A stretch of 64,000 bases of DNA from Paracoccaceae bacterium (GTDB lineage Bacteria > Pseudomonadota > Alphaproteobacteria > Rhodobacterales > Rhodobacteraceae). Within the stretch, counting starts at the first letter, position 1. Every line of letters starts with the position of its first letter. A model generated the notes under the pieces. That model did not search any database and was not told where the DNA came from. It was given only the letters and a program-made list of their open reading frames with translations. The translations under genes were made by a program, and so were the position numbers. Shown here piece after piece: positions 16,779-26,442 of this stretch. Where the stretch lies: contig JACIYW010000001.1 in the NCBI GenBank assembly GCA_014359745.1, positions 1-64,000 on the forward strand, in the 5' to 3' direction.

Positions 16779-18203
16779 TTGGGCATTACCGATCAGATCG
16801 GATCCTTGGTGGACGGGGTTGCGCGCGGTTTTGACACGGTCGGCGCGGCGGTATCGGGTGCCATGTTCGAACCGGTGGTGCGGTTGGGGGTGACCGGCCT
16901 TGCCCGGTCTGGCAAGACGGTGTTCATCACGGCGCTGGTTGCCAATCTGCTTGACCGGGGGCGGATGCCGGGGCTGATCGGCGCGCGCAACGGGGCGATC
17001 CGCGCGGCCTGGTTGCAGCCACAACCCGATATGACCGTGCCGAGGTTTGATTACGAAGGCCATCTTGCCGCGCTGACCGGGGATAGCCCGCGCTGGCCGC
17101 TCTCGACCCGCGCGGTGTCAGAGCTGCGGCTGTCGTTCCGGGTGCAGCCGCGCGGCATGCTGGGCGCGCTGTCGGGGCCGCGTACGCTGCATCTGGATAT
17201 CGTCGATTATCCGGGGGAATGGCTGCTGGATCTGGCGCTGATGGATATGGGCTATGCCGAATGGTCGGCCGATGTTCTGGCCCGCATCGCCCGACGGTCC
17301 GAGGCGGAAAACTATCTGCGGCTGGTGGCGCAAACCGATGGTGCCGCCCCCCTGCAAGAACCGCAGGCGCAGGCGCTGGCCACGGCATGGCTGGCCTATC
17401 TGCGGGCCGCGCGGGATGCCGGATTTTCCGATTGCACGCCGGGGCGGTTTCTGTTGCCCGGCGATCTGGAAGGGTCGCCGGTGCTGACATTCGCGCCGCT
17501 GCCAAGGGGCGCCGCGCGGCGCGGCAGCCTGCGGGCCGCGATGCAGCGCCGCTACGATGCCTATCGCAGCCAAGTTGTGCGCCCGTTCTTTCGCGACCAT
17601 TTCGCGCGGATCGACCGGCAGGTGGTGCTGGCCGATGTGCTGGGGGCGATTCACGCGGGCCCGCAGGCGGTCGAGGATCTGCGCCGCGCCCTGGCCGGGG
17701 CGCTGGCGGCGTTCCGGCCGGGGCGCACTGGCTGGCTGGGGCGGTTTCTGCCGCTGCGGCGGGTCGAGAAGATACTTTTCGCCGCGACCAAGGCCGATCA
17801 CCTGCACCACAGCCAGCATGGCCGGTTGACCGCGATCCTCGAGGCGCTGCTGGCCGAGGCGCGCCATCGTGCCGATTTCGCCGGGGCCGAGACGGCGGCG
17901 CTGTCGATCGCGGCCCTGCGCGCCACCGTCGAAGAGACGCGGCGCCACGACGGGGTGATGGTCGATCTGGTGCGCGGCACGCTGGAGGGCGGGCGTCAGG
18001 CGGCCTTTCACCCCGGCGATCTGCCCGAAGATCCCGCGCGCATCCTGTCCCCCGCGCGCGAGGGCGCGCAGACCTGGCTGGGCGGCGATTATGGCGCGAT
18101 GGCGTTCCTGCCCGCCCGCACAACCCTTGCCCCCGGTGACGGGCCGCCGCATATCCGCCTTGACCGGGCCGCGGAATTTCTGATCGGAGACCGTTTGCGA
18201 TGA
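16779..18203 (+). CDS. YcjX-family GTP-binding protein
   Basis: The 474-residue protein has a P-loop GLARSGKT at 40-47 and LHLDIVDYPGEWLLDLALM near 128, a DxxG-like segment. This matches the YcjX family (DUF463), predicted nucleotide-binding proteins of the stress response. The start is TTG at 16779, after a G-rich sequence; no better ATG exists before the conserved part. Its stop overlaps the next gene (ATGA), which is the usual YcjF-type partner. Confidence 0.82.
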   Translation: MGITDQIGSLVDGVARGFDTVGAAVSGAMFEPVVRLGVTGLARSGKTVFITALVANLLDRGRMPGLIGARNGAIRAAWLQPQPDMTVPRFDYEGHLAALTGDSPRWPLSTRAVSELRLSFRVQPRGMLGALSGPRTLHLDIVDYPGEWLLDLALMDMGYAEWSADVLARIARRSEAENYLRLVAQTDGAAPLQEPQAQALATAWLAYLRAARDAGFSDCTPGRFLLPGDLEGSPVLTFAPLPRGAARRGSLRAAMQRRYDAYRSQVVRPFFRDHFARIDRQVVLADVLGAIHAGPQAVEDLRRALAGALAAFRPGRTGWLGRFLPLRRVEKILFAATKADHLHHSQHGRLTAILEALLAEARHRADFAGAETAALSIAALRATVEETRRHDGVMVDLVRGTLEGGRQAAFHPGDLPEDPARILSPAREGAQTWLGGDYGAMAFLPARTTLAPGDGPPHIRLDRAAEFLIGDRLR

Positions 18204-19189
18204 CCCGTTCGCCCATCCTGATTGATCTGGAAGGCGAGGCCGCGGTGTCCCCGGCAACCGCCCCGCCGCTGCCCGATGATGCCCCGCCGCCCGAGGGGCG
18301 CGCGATGCGCAACGCCGCGGCCCTTGCCACGGCGCGGCCATCCTGGGCGGCGCGATGGTTCTGGCGGGCGCTTGTCGCGCTTCTGGGGCTCGTCATGTCG
18401 CTGGCGGCCTGGGATTATGTGACCGCGCTCTTTGCCCGCCAGCCGGTTCTGGGCGCGCTGGCGCTGGCGCTGGTCGGGGGTCTGGTGCTGACGGCGCTGG
18501 GCCTGGCGCTGCGCGAATGGGCCGCGTTCCGGCGCCTTGGGCGGCTGGATGCGATCCGGCGCGGGGCAGAGGCGGCCTTGCACGCCGAGGATACGCGCGC
18601 CGCCCGGATCGTGGTGGCGCGTCTTGCGGCACTTTACGGCGGGCGGCCCGAACTGCGCTGGCATCTGGCGCGGCTGGCGGAACGGCAGGATGATGTGTTC
18701 GATGCGGCCGCCCTGCTGGATCTCGCCGAGGCCGAGGTTCTGGCCCCCCTCGATGCCGAGGCGCGCCGTGCGGTGGAAGGGGCTGCGCGGCAGGTGGCGA
18801 CGGTGACGGCCTTTGTGCCGCTGGCGCTCGCTGATGTGGCGGCGGCGCTGCTGGGCAACCTGCGGATGATCCGCCGCATCGCCGAGATTTACGGCGGGCG
18901 TTCGGGCACCCTGGGAAGCTGGCGGTTGACGCGCACGGTGCTGGCGCATCTGGTCGCGACGGGTGCGGTGGCGGTGGGTGACGATCTGATTTCATCGGTG
19001 GCCGGGGGCGGACTGGTTTCAAAAGTATCGCGCCGGTTTGGCGAAGGCGTGGTGAACGGTGCCCTGACCGCGCGTGTGGGCGTGGCCGCGATAGAGGTGT
19101 GCCGCCCGCTGGGTTTTCGTGCCCTGCCCCGGCCGCGCGTCTCGGCGCTGGTCAGCCGGGCGCTCGCGGGGCTGTTCGGGCGCGGCTAG
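18200..19189 (+). CDS. YcjF/TIGR01620-family membrane protein (DUF697)
   Basis: The 329-residue protein has a disordered Pro/Ala-rich start (1-45), two membrane helices (about 52-72 and 78-100), and a C-terminal DUF697-like helical part with LALADVAAALLGNLRMIRRI and IAEIYGGRSGTLGSWRL. It is the standard partner of YcjX and is translationally coupled to it. Function is unknown; in enterobacteria the pair follows psp genes, which are not present here. Confidence 0.82.
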   Translation: MTRSPILIDLEGEAAVSPATAPPLPDDAPPPEGRAMRNAAALATARPSWAARWFWRALVALLGLVMSLAAWDYVTALFARQPVLGALALALVGGLVLTALGLALREWAAFRRLGRLDAIRRGAEAALHAEDTRAARIVVARLAALYGGRPELRWHLARLAERQDDVFDAAALLDLAEAEVLAPLDAEARRAVEGAARQVATVTAFVPLALADVAAALLGNLRMIRRIAEIYGGRSGTLGSWRLTRTVLAHLVATGAVAVGDDLISSVAGGGLVSKVSRRFGEGVVNGALTARVGVAAIEVCRPLGFRALPRPRVSALVSRALAGLFGRG

Positions 19190-19248
19190 CTACGGGTGGT
19201 GCGCTCAATCAGGCCCGCCCCGTGACCGCACAAGAAAACGATCTTTCC

Positions 19249-19271
19249 CATCCTCTCGAAAAAATACTCAT
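19249..19271 (+). repeat. AAATAC-centred intergenic motif, copy 1
   Basis: CATCCTCTCGAAAAAATAC is followed by TCAT. It lies 60 bases after the YcjF-like stop in a convergent spacer (with trhO). Four related copies lie at 24899, 41275, 43001 and 45564. Confidence 0.7.
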
Positions 19272-19368
19272 TTCCGCGCCCGCCGTGCGCGCGCCGGTCA
19301 TGGCAATGAACCCCGCTTGCGGAAATCCGCTTGAAGGCAGATTTTGCCATGAAATCCGAAAGCGGTGG

Positions 19369-20292
19369 CTATGGGCGCGGGGCCGGTTGCGGGCCAAGGT
19401 GGGTCTGGCCGCGGGCCCGCGCGATATCGATCTGGCGCTGGCGTTCGCGAAACCTTGCGCGTTGGGTTTCGGTCTGATCGGCGGCGCAGCGGTGGCAGGC
19501 GACGCCTTCCTGGTAATCGGGATGGGCGCGGTCGGTGGGGGTCAGCGGTTGTCGGCAGGCGTGGCACAGGCTGTGGCCGGTATCGGCCACAAGGCCGTGG
19601 CCAACCGCGACGCGCTGGTCAAACACGAAACAGCCGCCTTGCCACAGGCTTTGATCCGCAGGCACCTCTTCAAGGTATTTCAGTATTCCGCCCCGCAGGT
19701 GATAGACATCCTCAACCCCCTCGCTGCGCAAAAGTGCCGTGGCCTTTTCGCAGCGGATGCCGCCGGTGCAGAACATCGCGATGCGCTTGCCTTTGAAGGC
19801 GGGTTTGTGCGCCGCCCACCACGCCGGAAAGTCGCCAAAGGCACGGGTGCCGGGGTCGATCGCGCCGACGAAGCTGCCGATCGCCACCTCATAGCTGTTG
19901 CGCGTGTCGATGACGGCCACGTCGGGGGCGCTGATCAGCGCGTTCCAGTCGGCGGGCGCGACATAGGTGCCGGTGCCCGCATGAGGAGAGATATCGGGTC
20001 GGCCCATCGTCACAATCTCGCGTTTCAGGCGGATCTTGAGGCGACCGAACGGCTGGGTTCGGGCCGCGCTTTCCTTGCTGACAAGCGTGGCACATCCCGG
20101 CAGGGCGCGCAGATGCGCAAGCAGGGCCGCGATGCCCCCGGCCGGGCCTGCGACGGTGCCGTTGATCCCTTCGGGGGCCAGCAGGATCGACCCGCGCAGT
20201 GCGGCGCCATGGCCAAGCGCCAGCAGCGGCGCGCGCAGGGCTGCGGGATCGGCAAGCGGGGCGAAGTGATAGAAGGCGGCGACGGTAAACAT
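19369..20292 (-). CDS. trhO: tRNA uridine(34) hydroxylase, rhodanese type
   Basis: The 307-residue protein has an N-terminal acylphosphatase-like domain (GSILLAPEGINGTVAG near 35) and a rhodanese domain. The active loop is FCTGGIRCEKAT, with Cys at 175 and 181. Two further Cys pairs (CHAC and CHRC) form a C-terminal zinc-like module. TrhO makes 5-hydroxyuridine at tRNA position 34. The gene stands alone. Confidence 0.9.
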   Translation of the reverse strand: MFTVAAFYHFAPLADPAALRAPLLALGHGAALRGSILLAPEGINGTVAGPAGGIAALLAHLRALPGCATLVSKESAARTQPFGRLKIRLKREIVTMGRPDISPHAGTGTYVAPADWNALISAPDVAVIDTRNSYEVAIGSFVGAIDPGTRAFGDFPAWWAAHKPAFKGKRIAMFCTGGIRCEKATALLRSEGVEDVYHLRGGILKYLEEVPADQSLWQGGCFVFDQRVAVGHGLVADTGHSLCHACRQPLTPTDRAHPDYQEGVACHRCAADQTETQRARFRERQRQIDIARARGQTHLGPQPAPRP

Positions 20293-20395
20293 GCGGGCTG
20301 CTTACGCGCAGTCACTTTGTCTTGGCAAGGGTGGCGTTGCCGCAGGGCCGTGATAGGCTTTCGGCAAAACCGACCCGATAAAGGTGGAGGCAAGG

Positions 20396-21007
20396 ATGGT
20401 AACGGACACTTCGGCACTGCTGGTCATCGACGTGCAGAATGAATTCTGCCCCGGCGGCGCGCTTGCGGTGCATGACGGGGGCCTGGTGGTACCTCGGATC
20501 AACGCGCTGATGGCGGATTTCGCCGCCGTGATCCTGACTCAGGACTGGCATCCGGCAAACCACACGTCTTTTGCCAGTCAGCACCCCGGCACCGATCCGT
20601 TCTCGGTAATAACGATGCCCTATGGCCCGCAGGTTCTGTGGCCCGATCATTGCGTGCAGGGCAGCGCGGGCGCGGCGTTCCATCCGGCGCTGGATACCGA
20701 TCGCGCCGATCTGATCGTTCGAAAAGGCTTCCGGCGCCAGATTGACAGTTATTCGGCGTTTTTCGAGAATGATCACGCAACCCCGACCGGGCTTGAGGGC
20801 TATCTGCGCGCGCGGCACATCGATGAGGTGGTGATCGTGGGGCTGGCACTGGATTTTTGTGTTGCGTTTTCGGCACTGGATGCTGCACGGCTTGGGTTTG
20901 GTGTCAGCGTGGACGCGCGGGCGTGCCGGGCGATCGATCTTGACGGGTCACTGGCGGCGGCGCGCGCAGGGATGCGGGCCGCCGGGGTGGCCTTGGTCGG
21001 GGGATAG
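20396..21007 (+). CDS. pncA: Nicotinamidase
   Basis: The 203-residue enzyme turns nicotinamide into nicotinate. The catalytic triad is visible: Asp12 in LLVIDVQNEFCPGG, the Lys in VRKGFRRQ, and Cys155 in LALDFCVAFSALDA. TQDWHPANHTSFASQHPG near 48 is a family metal-site segment. The ATG at 20396 has GGAGG six bases upstream. pncB lies downstream after a sensor kinase gene, so both NAD-salvage steps are near each other. Confidence 0.93.
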   Translation: MVTDTSALLVIDVQNEFCPGGALAVHDGGLVVPRINALMADFAAVILTQDWHPANHTSFASQHPGTDPFSVITMPYGPQVLWPDHCVQGSAGAAFHPALDTDRADLIVRKGFRRQIDSYSAFFENDHATPTGLEGYLRARHIDEVVIVGLALDFCVAFSALDAARLGFGVSVDARACRAIDLDGSLAAARAGMRAAGVALVGG

Positions 21008-21101
21008 GGCCTGCCGGACCGGGCGGGGTTTGAATGGTCTTGAGGTGACAGGGTTTCTTAACCACAGCGCGGTAAACCTGAACGAAAGTGATGGCGGGGC
21101 C

Positions 21102-23471
21102 ATGATCAAGGTAGCGCAGGAAAAGGCCGAGGCGGCCCTGGACGATTTGCGCAGCTTTGAGGCGCGCAACAGCCCCGACGGGCTTTTCCTGCGCTATTGC
21201 CGTGGGCGGGTCAGGGGGTTCGTTGTTCGGCAAGGTGTGACGGCGCTCGGCGCGGTTGCCCTGGCGGTTTTTTTCAGCCCGATGGTCGGCATCCTTGCGG
21301 CCCTGCTGGCGCTGATCGGCGATGGGGTTGACAGCCTGGCGGCGGATCGGATCTGGCGGCGCCATGCGTCGGGCACGATTCCGGGCCGTGTTCCGGCCGC
21401 TGCCAAGCGCCTGGCGGTGCTGACGGCAGGCTTTCAGGCAATCACCATCGCCGCCTGCATCGTTTTCAGCTGGGTTTTCGTACCCTTTCAGGACGGGCGG
21501 TTTTTCGCGGTGGCGTTTCTGATCGGGACCGCGATCAATGCCGGTGTGGTGCGCCCGTTCTTTCGCGCGGGTGCCGATATGCGTCTGGCGATCTATGCGC
21601 TGACCCTGATCGGGGTGGTGGTTCATGATGTCACGCTGCGCGACGGTGCCCAGCCGATGTCGCCGGGGAATGGTTTTTTCCTGGTCGGGGCCGCGATGCT
21701 GGCGCTGGTCACGGTGACGTTCGTGTTGCACCTGTCGCGCATGCACCGGGTGCGCACCGGGTTCGAACACGATCTGTTGCGCGAAAAGCATCAGCTTGCC
21801 CTTGCCCGCGCGGCCGAGCGGCAGGATGAGCGGCAGTCAAGGATGCTGGCGCTTGTCGCCGAACATGCCAATGACGGGGTGTTCATCACCGATCCCGATG
21901 GCAAGATCGAATGGGTGAACGACACCTTTACCCGGCTGACCGGCTACGCCCCGCAAGAGGCCATCGGCAACACCCCCGGCGATCTGCTTTACAGTGGTGG
22001 CGTCGATCTCGATACGGTGGTGCGGGTGCGCAAGGCGCGGGCCGAACGTACGCCCCTGCGCATCGAAATTCCCAACCGTACCAAGGCGGGGGCCCTGATC
22101 TGGCTGGAAAGCAGCCTGACGCCGATCTTTGCCGAGGATGGCGACCTGTCGATGACGATCGCGATTGTCCGCGATATCACCGATGCCAAGGACCGTGAGG
22201 CGGAACTGGCCCGCGCCCGCGCCGAGGCCGAGAGCGCGGCGCAGACCAAATCGCAGTTTCTGGCCGCCATGAGCCATGAGATCAGAACCCCGATGAACGG
22301 CGTCATCGCGACCGCCGAACTGCTGTCGACAACGCAGATGACCGAGGATCAGGCGCTTTATGTCGACACGATCGTCGAATCGGGGCGCGCGCTGCTGACC
22401 ATCATCAACGACGTTCTGGATCTGTCGCGGTTGCAGTCTGGTAATCCGGTGATCCATGCGGTGCCGTTCGATCTGGGGGCCTGCGTGGCGGGGGTTGTCA
22501 ATCTGTTGCGCCCCGAGGCCGGGAAAAAGGCGCTGTCGTTCAGGGTTCACTGCCCCGATGCGCTGCCGTGGGTGGTGGGCGACGATGGGCGCATCCGGCA
22601 GATCCTGATCAATCTGATCGGCAACGGCATCAAGTTCACCAGCGAGGGCGAGGTGACGATCCGTGTCGCTCCGCGGCCCCAACCCGGTGGGCGCGTACAG
22701 GTTTCGATCAGCGTGGCCGATACCGGCATAGGGATCGCGCCAGATCGGATCGACCGGATATTCGACAGTTTCACCCAGGCCGATGGCGAGATTTCGCGCC
22801 GCTATGGCGGCACCGGCCTTGGCCTGACCATCTCGCGGCTGCTGGCGCGGCAGATGGGCGGCGATATCACCGTGTCGTCGGAACCGGGGCGGGGAACCTG
22901 TTTCGTGCTGTCACTTGATTTGCCGATGGCCGAGGGCGCCGCCGCGCGGGAAGAAGACGCGCAGGCGGCCCCGGCGCGCGCGCGGCGGCGCCAGGGGGGG
23001 GAGCCGGGCCACGGCAATGCCGCGGCCAAGGAAAACAGCGTCATTCTGGTGGCCGAAGACAACCGTACCAACGCCTTTATCGTCGACCGGATGCTGGCCG
23101 CCCCCGGCCGGGTTCTGCATTTCGCCGCCGATGGGGCCGCGGCGGTGGCCCTGTTTCGCACGGTGCGCCCGGATATCGTGTTGATGGATGTCTCGATGCC
23201 GGTGATGGACGGGCTGGAAGCCACCCGAACGATCCGCCGGATCGAGGCCGAGGATGGCGCGCGCGGTCATTGCCCGGTGATCGCCCTGACAGCCAACGCC
23301 TTTGATGACGACCGCGCCGATTGTCTGAACGCGGGCTGCGACGATTTCCTGACCAAACCGGTTGCAAAAGCCGATCTGGTGGCGATGGTGATGCGCTACG
23401 AATCCCCGGTGGCGGCTGGCCACCTTGACGGGACGGCGGACGATCGGAAAACCGCAGGAACCGGGGCCTGA
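21102..23471 (+). CDS. Hybrid sensor histidine kinase/response regulator
   Basis: The 789-residue protein has an N-terminal membrane part with about six helices (45-230), a PAS domain (about 255-360, HANDGVFITDPDGKIEWVND), HisKA with His392 in AAMSHEIRTPMNG, HATPase (GNGIKFTSEGEV, DTGIGI, GGTGLGLTIS) and a receiver with phospho-acceptor Asp696 (IVLMDVSMPVMDG). There is no HPt domain. The signal is unknown. It sits between pncA and pncB on the same strand, which may reflect regulation of NAD metabolism or chance. Residues 610-640 are an Ala/Arg-rich linker. Confidence 0.9.
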   Translation: MIKVAQEKAEAALDDLRSFEARNSPDGLFLRYCRGRVRGFVVRQGVTALGAVALAVFFSPMVGILAALLALIGDGVDSLAADRIWRRHASGTIPGRVPAAAKRLAVLTAGFQAITIAACIVFSWVFVPFQDGRFFAVAFLIGTAINAGVVRPFFRAGADMRLAIYALTLIGVVVHDVTLRDGAQPMSPGNGFFLVGAAMLALVTVTFVLHLSRMHRVRTGFEHDLLREKHQLALARAAERQDERQSRMLALVAEHANDGVFITDPDGKIEWVNDTFTRLTGYAPQEAIGNTPGDLLYSGGVDLDTVVRVRKARAERTPLRIEIPNRTKAGALIWLESSLTPIFAEDGDLSMTIAIVRDITDAKDREAELARARAEAESAAQTKSQFLAAMSHEIRTPMNGVIATAELLSTTQMTEDQALYVDTIVESGRALLTIINDVLDLSRLQSGNPVIHAVPFDLGACVAGVVNLLRPEAGKKALSFRVHCPDALPWVVGDDGRIRQILINLIGNGIKFTSEGEVTIRVAPRPQPGGRVQVSISVADTGIGIAPDRIDRIFDSFTQADGEISRRYGGTGLGLTISRLLARQMGGDITVSSEPGRGTCFVLSLDLPMAEGAAAREEDAQAAPARARRRQGGEPGHGNAAAKENSVILVAEDNRTNAFIVDRMLAAPGRVLHFAADGAAAVALFRTVRPDIVLMDVSMPVMDGLEATRTIRRIEAEDGARGHCPVIALTANAFDDDRADCLNAGCDDFLTKPVAKADLVAMVMRYESPVAAGHLDGTADDRKTAGTGA

Positions 23472-23569
23472 CGGGTGGCGGTGGCCAGGGTATCGCCCTG
23501 TCCGGGCAAATCTGTCTTTGACCAAGGGGCGCGCCGCCGCTTACAAGGCCCTGATACAGGAGGCGCTTC

Positions 23570-24862
23570 ATGGCCGAGATTGCGACACGGGTTTACAACC
23601 ACAAATGGAAGATCGACCCGATTGTGCGGTCCCTGATCGACACGGATTTCTACAAGCTGCTGATGTGCCAGTCGGTGTTTCGCAACAAACCCGACACGCA
23701 TGTCGGTTTCAGCCTGATCAACCGGACGCGGACAATCCGGCTTGCCGATATCGTCGATGAGGGCGCGCTGCGCGAGCAGCTTGACCATATCCGCACCCTG
23801 TCGCTGTCGCGGGGCGAATCCACGTTTCTGCGCGGCAACACGTTCTATGGCAAACGCCAGATGTTCAGCCCCGATTTCATGACCTGGTTCGAGGGGATGC
23901 GCCTGCCGCCCTATCACCTGGAAAAGCGCGACGGGCAATACGAGCTGACGTTCGAAGGCCTGTGGCACGAGGTGATGCTGTGGGAAATCCCCGCCCTTGC
24001 GGTGCTGATGGAACTGCGGTCGCGCGCGGTGATGCACGGCATGGGCCGGTTCGAGTTGCAGGTGCTTTATGCCCGCGCCATCACCAAGCTTTGGGAAAAG
24101 GTCGAACGGCTGCGCAGCATCGACCGGCTGCGGCTTGCCGATTTCGGCACCCGGCGACGGCATTCCTTTCTGTGGCAGGATCTCTGTGTGCAGGCGCTGC
24201 ACGAGGGGCTGGGCAGCCGTTTCATCGGCACATCGAATTGCCTGATCGCCATGCGCCGCGAGGTGGAGGCGATCGGCACCAACGCCCACGAATTGCCGAT
24301 GGTCTATGCCGCGCTGGCCGAAGACGATGAAGAGCTGGCAAAGGCCCCATACAGGGTTCTGGCCGACTGGCAGGAAGAACATGAGGGCAATCTGCGCATC
24401 ATCCTGCCCGATACATTCGGCACCGAAGGATTCCTGCGCAATGCCCCCGACTGGTTGGCGGGCTGGACCGGGATGCGCATCGACAGCGGCGATCCGGTCG
24501 CGGGGGCCGAAGCCGCGATCCGCTGGTGGCAGGAACGCGGCGAAGACCCGCGCAAGAAACTGGTGATCTTTTCCGACGGGCTTGACGTTGATCAGATCGA
24601 GGCGCTTTACGCGCGTTTCTTCGGGCGCGTCAAGGTCAGTTTCGGCTGGGGTACCTTGCTGACCAATGATTTCCGCGGTCTTGTCGCGGGGGATGCGCTG
24701 GCGCCGTTTTCGCTGGTGTGCAAGGCAATCAGCGCCAACGGTCGGCCGACCGTCAAGCTGTCGGACAACCCCAACAAGGCCATGGGGCCGGCCGATGAGG
24801 TGGCGCGTTACAAGCGGGTGTTCGGCGTCGGCGCGCAGCAGGCGCGGGAGGTTCTGGTCTGA
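23570..24862 (+). CDS. pncB: Nicotinate phosphoribosyltransferase
   Basis: The 430-residue enzyme makes nicotinate mononucleotide from nicotinate and PRPP. Family segments are [16 protein letters not shown] near 23, [10 protein letters not shown] near 197 (the His is phosphorylated in this family), [10 protein letters not shown] near 220, and [10 protein letters not shown] near 360. AGGAGG precedes the ATG. It completes the two-step salvage of nicotinamide started by PncA. Confidence 0.95.
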   Translation: MAEIATRVYNHKWKIDPIVRSLIDTDFYKLLMCQSVFRNKPDTHVGFSLINRTRTIRLADIVDEGALREQLDHIRTLSLSRGESTFLRGNTFYGKRQMFSPDFMTWFEGMRLPPYHLEKRDGQYELTFEGLWHEVMLWEIPALAVLMELRSRAVMHGMGRFELQVLYARAITKLWEKVERLRSIDRLRLADFGTRRRHSFLWQDLCVQALHEGLGSRFIGTSNCLIAMRREVEAIGTNAHELPMVYAALAEDDEELAKAPYRVLADWQEEHEGNLRIILPDTFGTEGFLRNAPDWLAGWTGMRIDSGDPVAGAEAAIRWWQERGEDPRKKLVIFSDGLDVDQIEALYARFFGRVKVSFGWGTLLTNDFRGLVAGDALAPFSLVCKAISANGRPTVKLSDNPNKAMGPADEVARYKRVFGVGAQQAREVLV

Positions 24863-24898
24863 TCGCCCCGACCGGCGCGCGTACGGCGGGCGCGGAAG

Positions 24899-24919
24899 AT
24901 GCGTATTTATTCCAAGATG
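24899..24919 (-). repeat. AAATAC-centred intergenic motif, copy 2
   Basis: On the minus strand it reads CATCTTGGAATAAATACGCA. It lies 37 bases after the pncB stop, in the spacer convergent with chrR. Confidence 0.7.
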
Positions 24920-24977
24920 AAACCAAACAGCGTTTTCTGGGTGGTCAAGCCGCGGGTCTGATGGGCTGCAACCCGCG

Positions 24978-25646
24978 TCAGATCCGCAGGAACCGCTGCG
25001 CGATCCGGGGCAGCAGCGCGTTGAAGCGCAGCGGTGCATCGGTCGCGGCCAGGCAGATGCAATCCGGCCCTGCTTCGGCCACCGGGGTGTGTTCGACCGA
25101 CTGATCGGCGATTTCAAGATCGCCGGGGCCAAAGCGGGCGCTGTCATCGCGGAACGCGCCTTGCAACACCAGCGTCAGTTCGGTTCCGCGATGGCCGTGA
25201 TCGGGCACCGAACTGCCCGCCGGGATGTGCAAAAGCCGCACCGTCGCCCCGCGCCCGGTCGGCAGGATCGCCTGTCGTACACCGCCCCCCACGCGGCGCC
25301 ATTTCACCGCCTCCGGCCCGTCACCCGCGTAATCGCGCAGCGGCGCGGGGAAAAGCCCGGTGCGCGGGGGCCGTGGCGGCGTGGGTGGGGTGCGATCCAT
25401 CGCCTTGATCCGGGCGATGGTGGCCGCAAGGCTGTCAGGGGCAAGGGACGCGGGCGCCGCGGCATCCTTTGCGTCCAGCACCGCATCCAGGATCGCGCCG
25501 CCCAAGGCTTCATGGGCGCCAAGCCGGGCGCGGCATTCATCGCAAAGCGAAATGTGGGTGGCAACGACCAGGCTGAACGCCTCGGGCAGGGTGCCCGCCG
25601 CATAGGCCATCACAAGCGGTTCTGAAAGGTGGTGGGTTATGGTCAT
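24978..25646 (-). CDS. chrR: ChrR-family zinc anti-sigma factor
   Basis: The 222-residue protein binds and inhibits its sigma factor until singlet oxygen appears. The N-terminal zinc ligands His6, His31, Cys35 and Cys38 (THISLCDEC) sit at the same positions as in Rhodobacter sphaeroides ChrR. The C-terminal cupin has His150, His152, Glu156 and His186 as likely metal ligands (DHGHRGTEL, QSVEHTP). It follows rpoE by nine bases, the standard order. Confidence 0.95.
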   Translation of the reverse strand: MTITHHLSEPLVMAYAAGTLPEAFSLVVATHISLCDECRARLGAHEALGGAILDAVLDAKDAAAPASLAPDSLAATIARIKAMDRTPPTPPRPPRTGLFPAPLRDYAGDGPEAVKWRRVGGGVRQAILPTGRGATVRLLHIPAGSSVPDHGHRGTELTLVLQGAFRDDSARFGPGDLEIADQSVEHTPVAEAGPDCICLAATDAPLRFNALLPRIAQRFLRI

Positions 25647-25655
25647 CGTGATACC

Positions 25656-26204
25656 TTACGACATCTTGTGGCGCAGTTTTTCCAGCGCCAGCCTGAGTCT
25701 GGATTTGATCGTGCCAAGTGGCAGGCCGGTTTCGGCGGCAATTTCGCTGTGCGACAGGTCGCCGAAATAGGCGCGCTCGATCAGGTCTCGTTGCGCTTTG
25801 GGCAGGGCGGCAAGTGCGGCGCCCAGCCGTCTGGTTTCCTGTTGCAGGCTGATCGCGTCGGCCTGATCGGGTTCGGGTTCGGGGCCCCAGGGCAGATCCT
25901 CGGGTTCGGGGCGGCGGGATTTGCGCAAGGCGTCGATGCGGCGGTTGCGCGCGATGGTAAAGATCCAGGTCGCCACCCCGGCGCGTTCGGGATCAAACTG
26001 GTTTGCCTTGTGCCAAACGGTTGCCATCACATCCTGCGTCAGTTCTTCGGCCAGCGCGCTGCCAGCCCCGGATTTCATCAAGAACCCCTTTACCCGCGGG
26101 CCGTAATGCCGGAACACGTCGGCAAACGCCGCCATGTCCCGATCATCGCGTATCCGCATCATCAGGTCGTTCCAGTCGTCTTGCGCGCCCGCCCGTTCCG
26201 TCAC
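25656..26204 (-). CDS. rpoE: RNA polymerase sigma factor RpoE (ECF11-like)
   Basis: The 182-residue ECF sigma factor has region 2 (FADVFRHYGPRVKGFLMKSG, GVATWIFTIARNRRIDALRK) and region 4 (LPKAQRDLIERAYFGDLSHS, GLPLGTIKSRLRLALEKLRH). It directs the response to singlet oxygen together with ChrR. The start is taken as GTG at 26204, which gives the usual length; the frame is open to an ATG at 26270. A promoter of its own class lies upstream. Confidence 0.92.
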   Translation of the reverse strand: MTERAGAQDDWNDLMMRIRDDRDMAAFADVFRHYGPRVKGFLMKSGAGSALAEELTQDVMATVWHKANQFDPERAGVATWIFTIARNRRIDALRKSRRPEPEDLPWGPEPEPDQADAISLQQETRRLGAALAALPKAQRDLIERAYFGDLSHSEIAAETGLPLGTIKSRLRLALEKLRHKMS

Positions 26205-26319
26205 GTTCCTGTCCTGTGCCTTTCGATATCCGTTACCCGAAAGCATAAGGGGCGGTGGCGACCGATGCACTGCGAAAATGGCAGGTCGTTCGGGCCGCGG
26301 TGTGGCGACTACATGCCCT

Positions 26320-26348
26320 GTCTACGCTGCGGGTGGCCGGGCGGATCA
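26320..26348 (-). promoter_or_regulatory. Predicted RpoE-dependent promoter of rpoE-chrR
   Basis: On the minus strand TGATCC (26348-26343) is followed after exactly 18 bases by TAGAC (26324-26320). The known Rhodobacter RpoE consensus is TGATCC, 18 bases, TAAGA. It is 116 bases before the rpoE start and fits positive autoregulation. The match in the -10 part is imperfect. Confidence 0.6.
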
Positions 26349-26442
26349 CCGCATTGACCAGATTGTTTTTGTTAATCCGTTTCGGCCCGCGCCGCGTAAC
26401 AGGTCTGAACCCCGGATCGGGCCACCCACAGGAAAGAACAGC

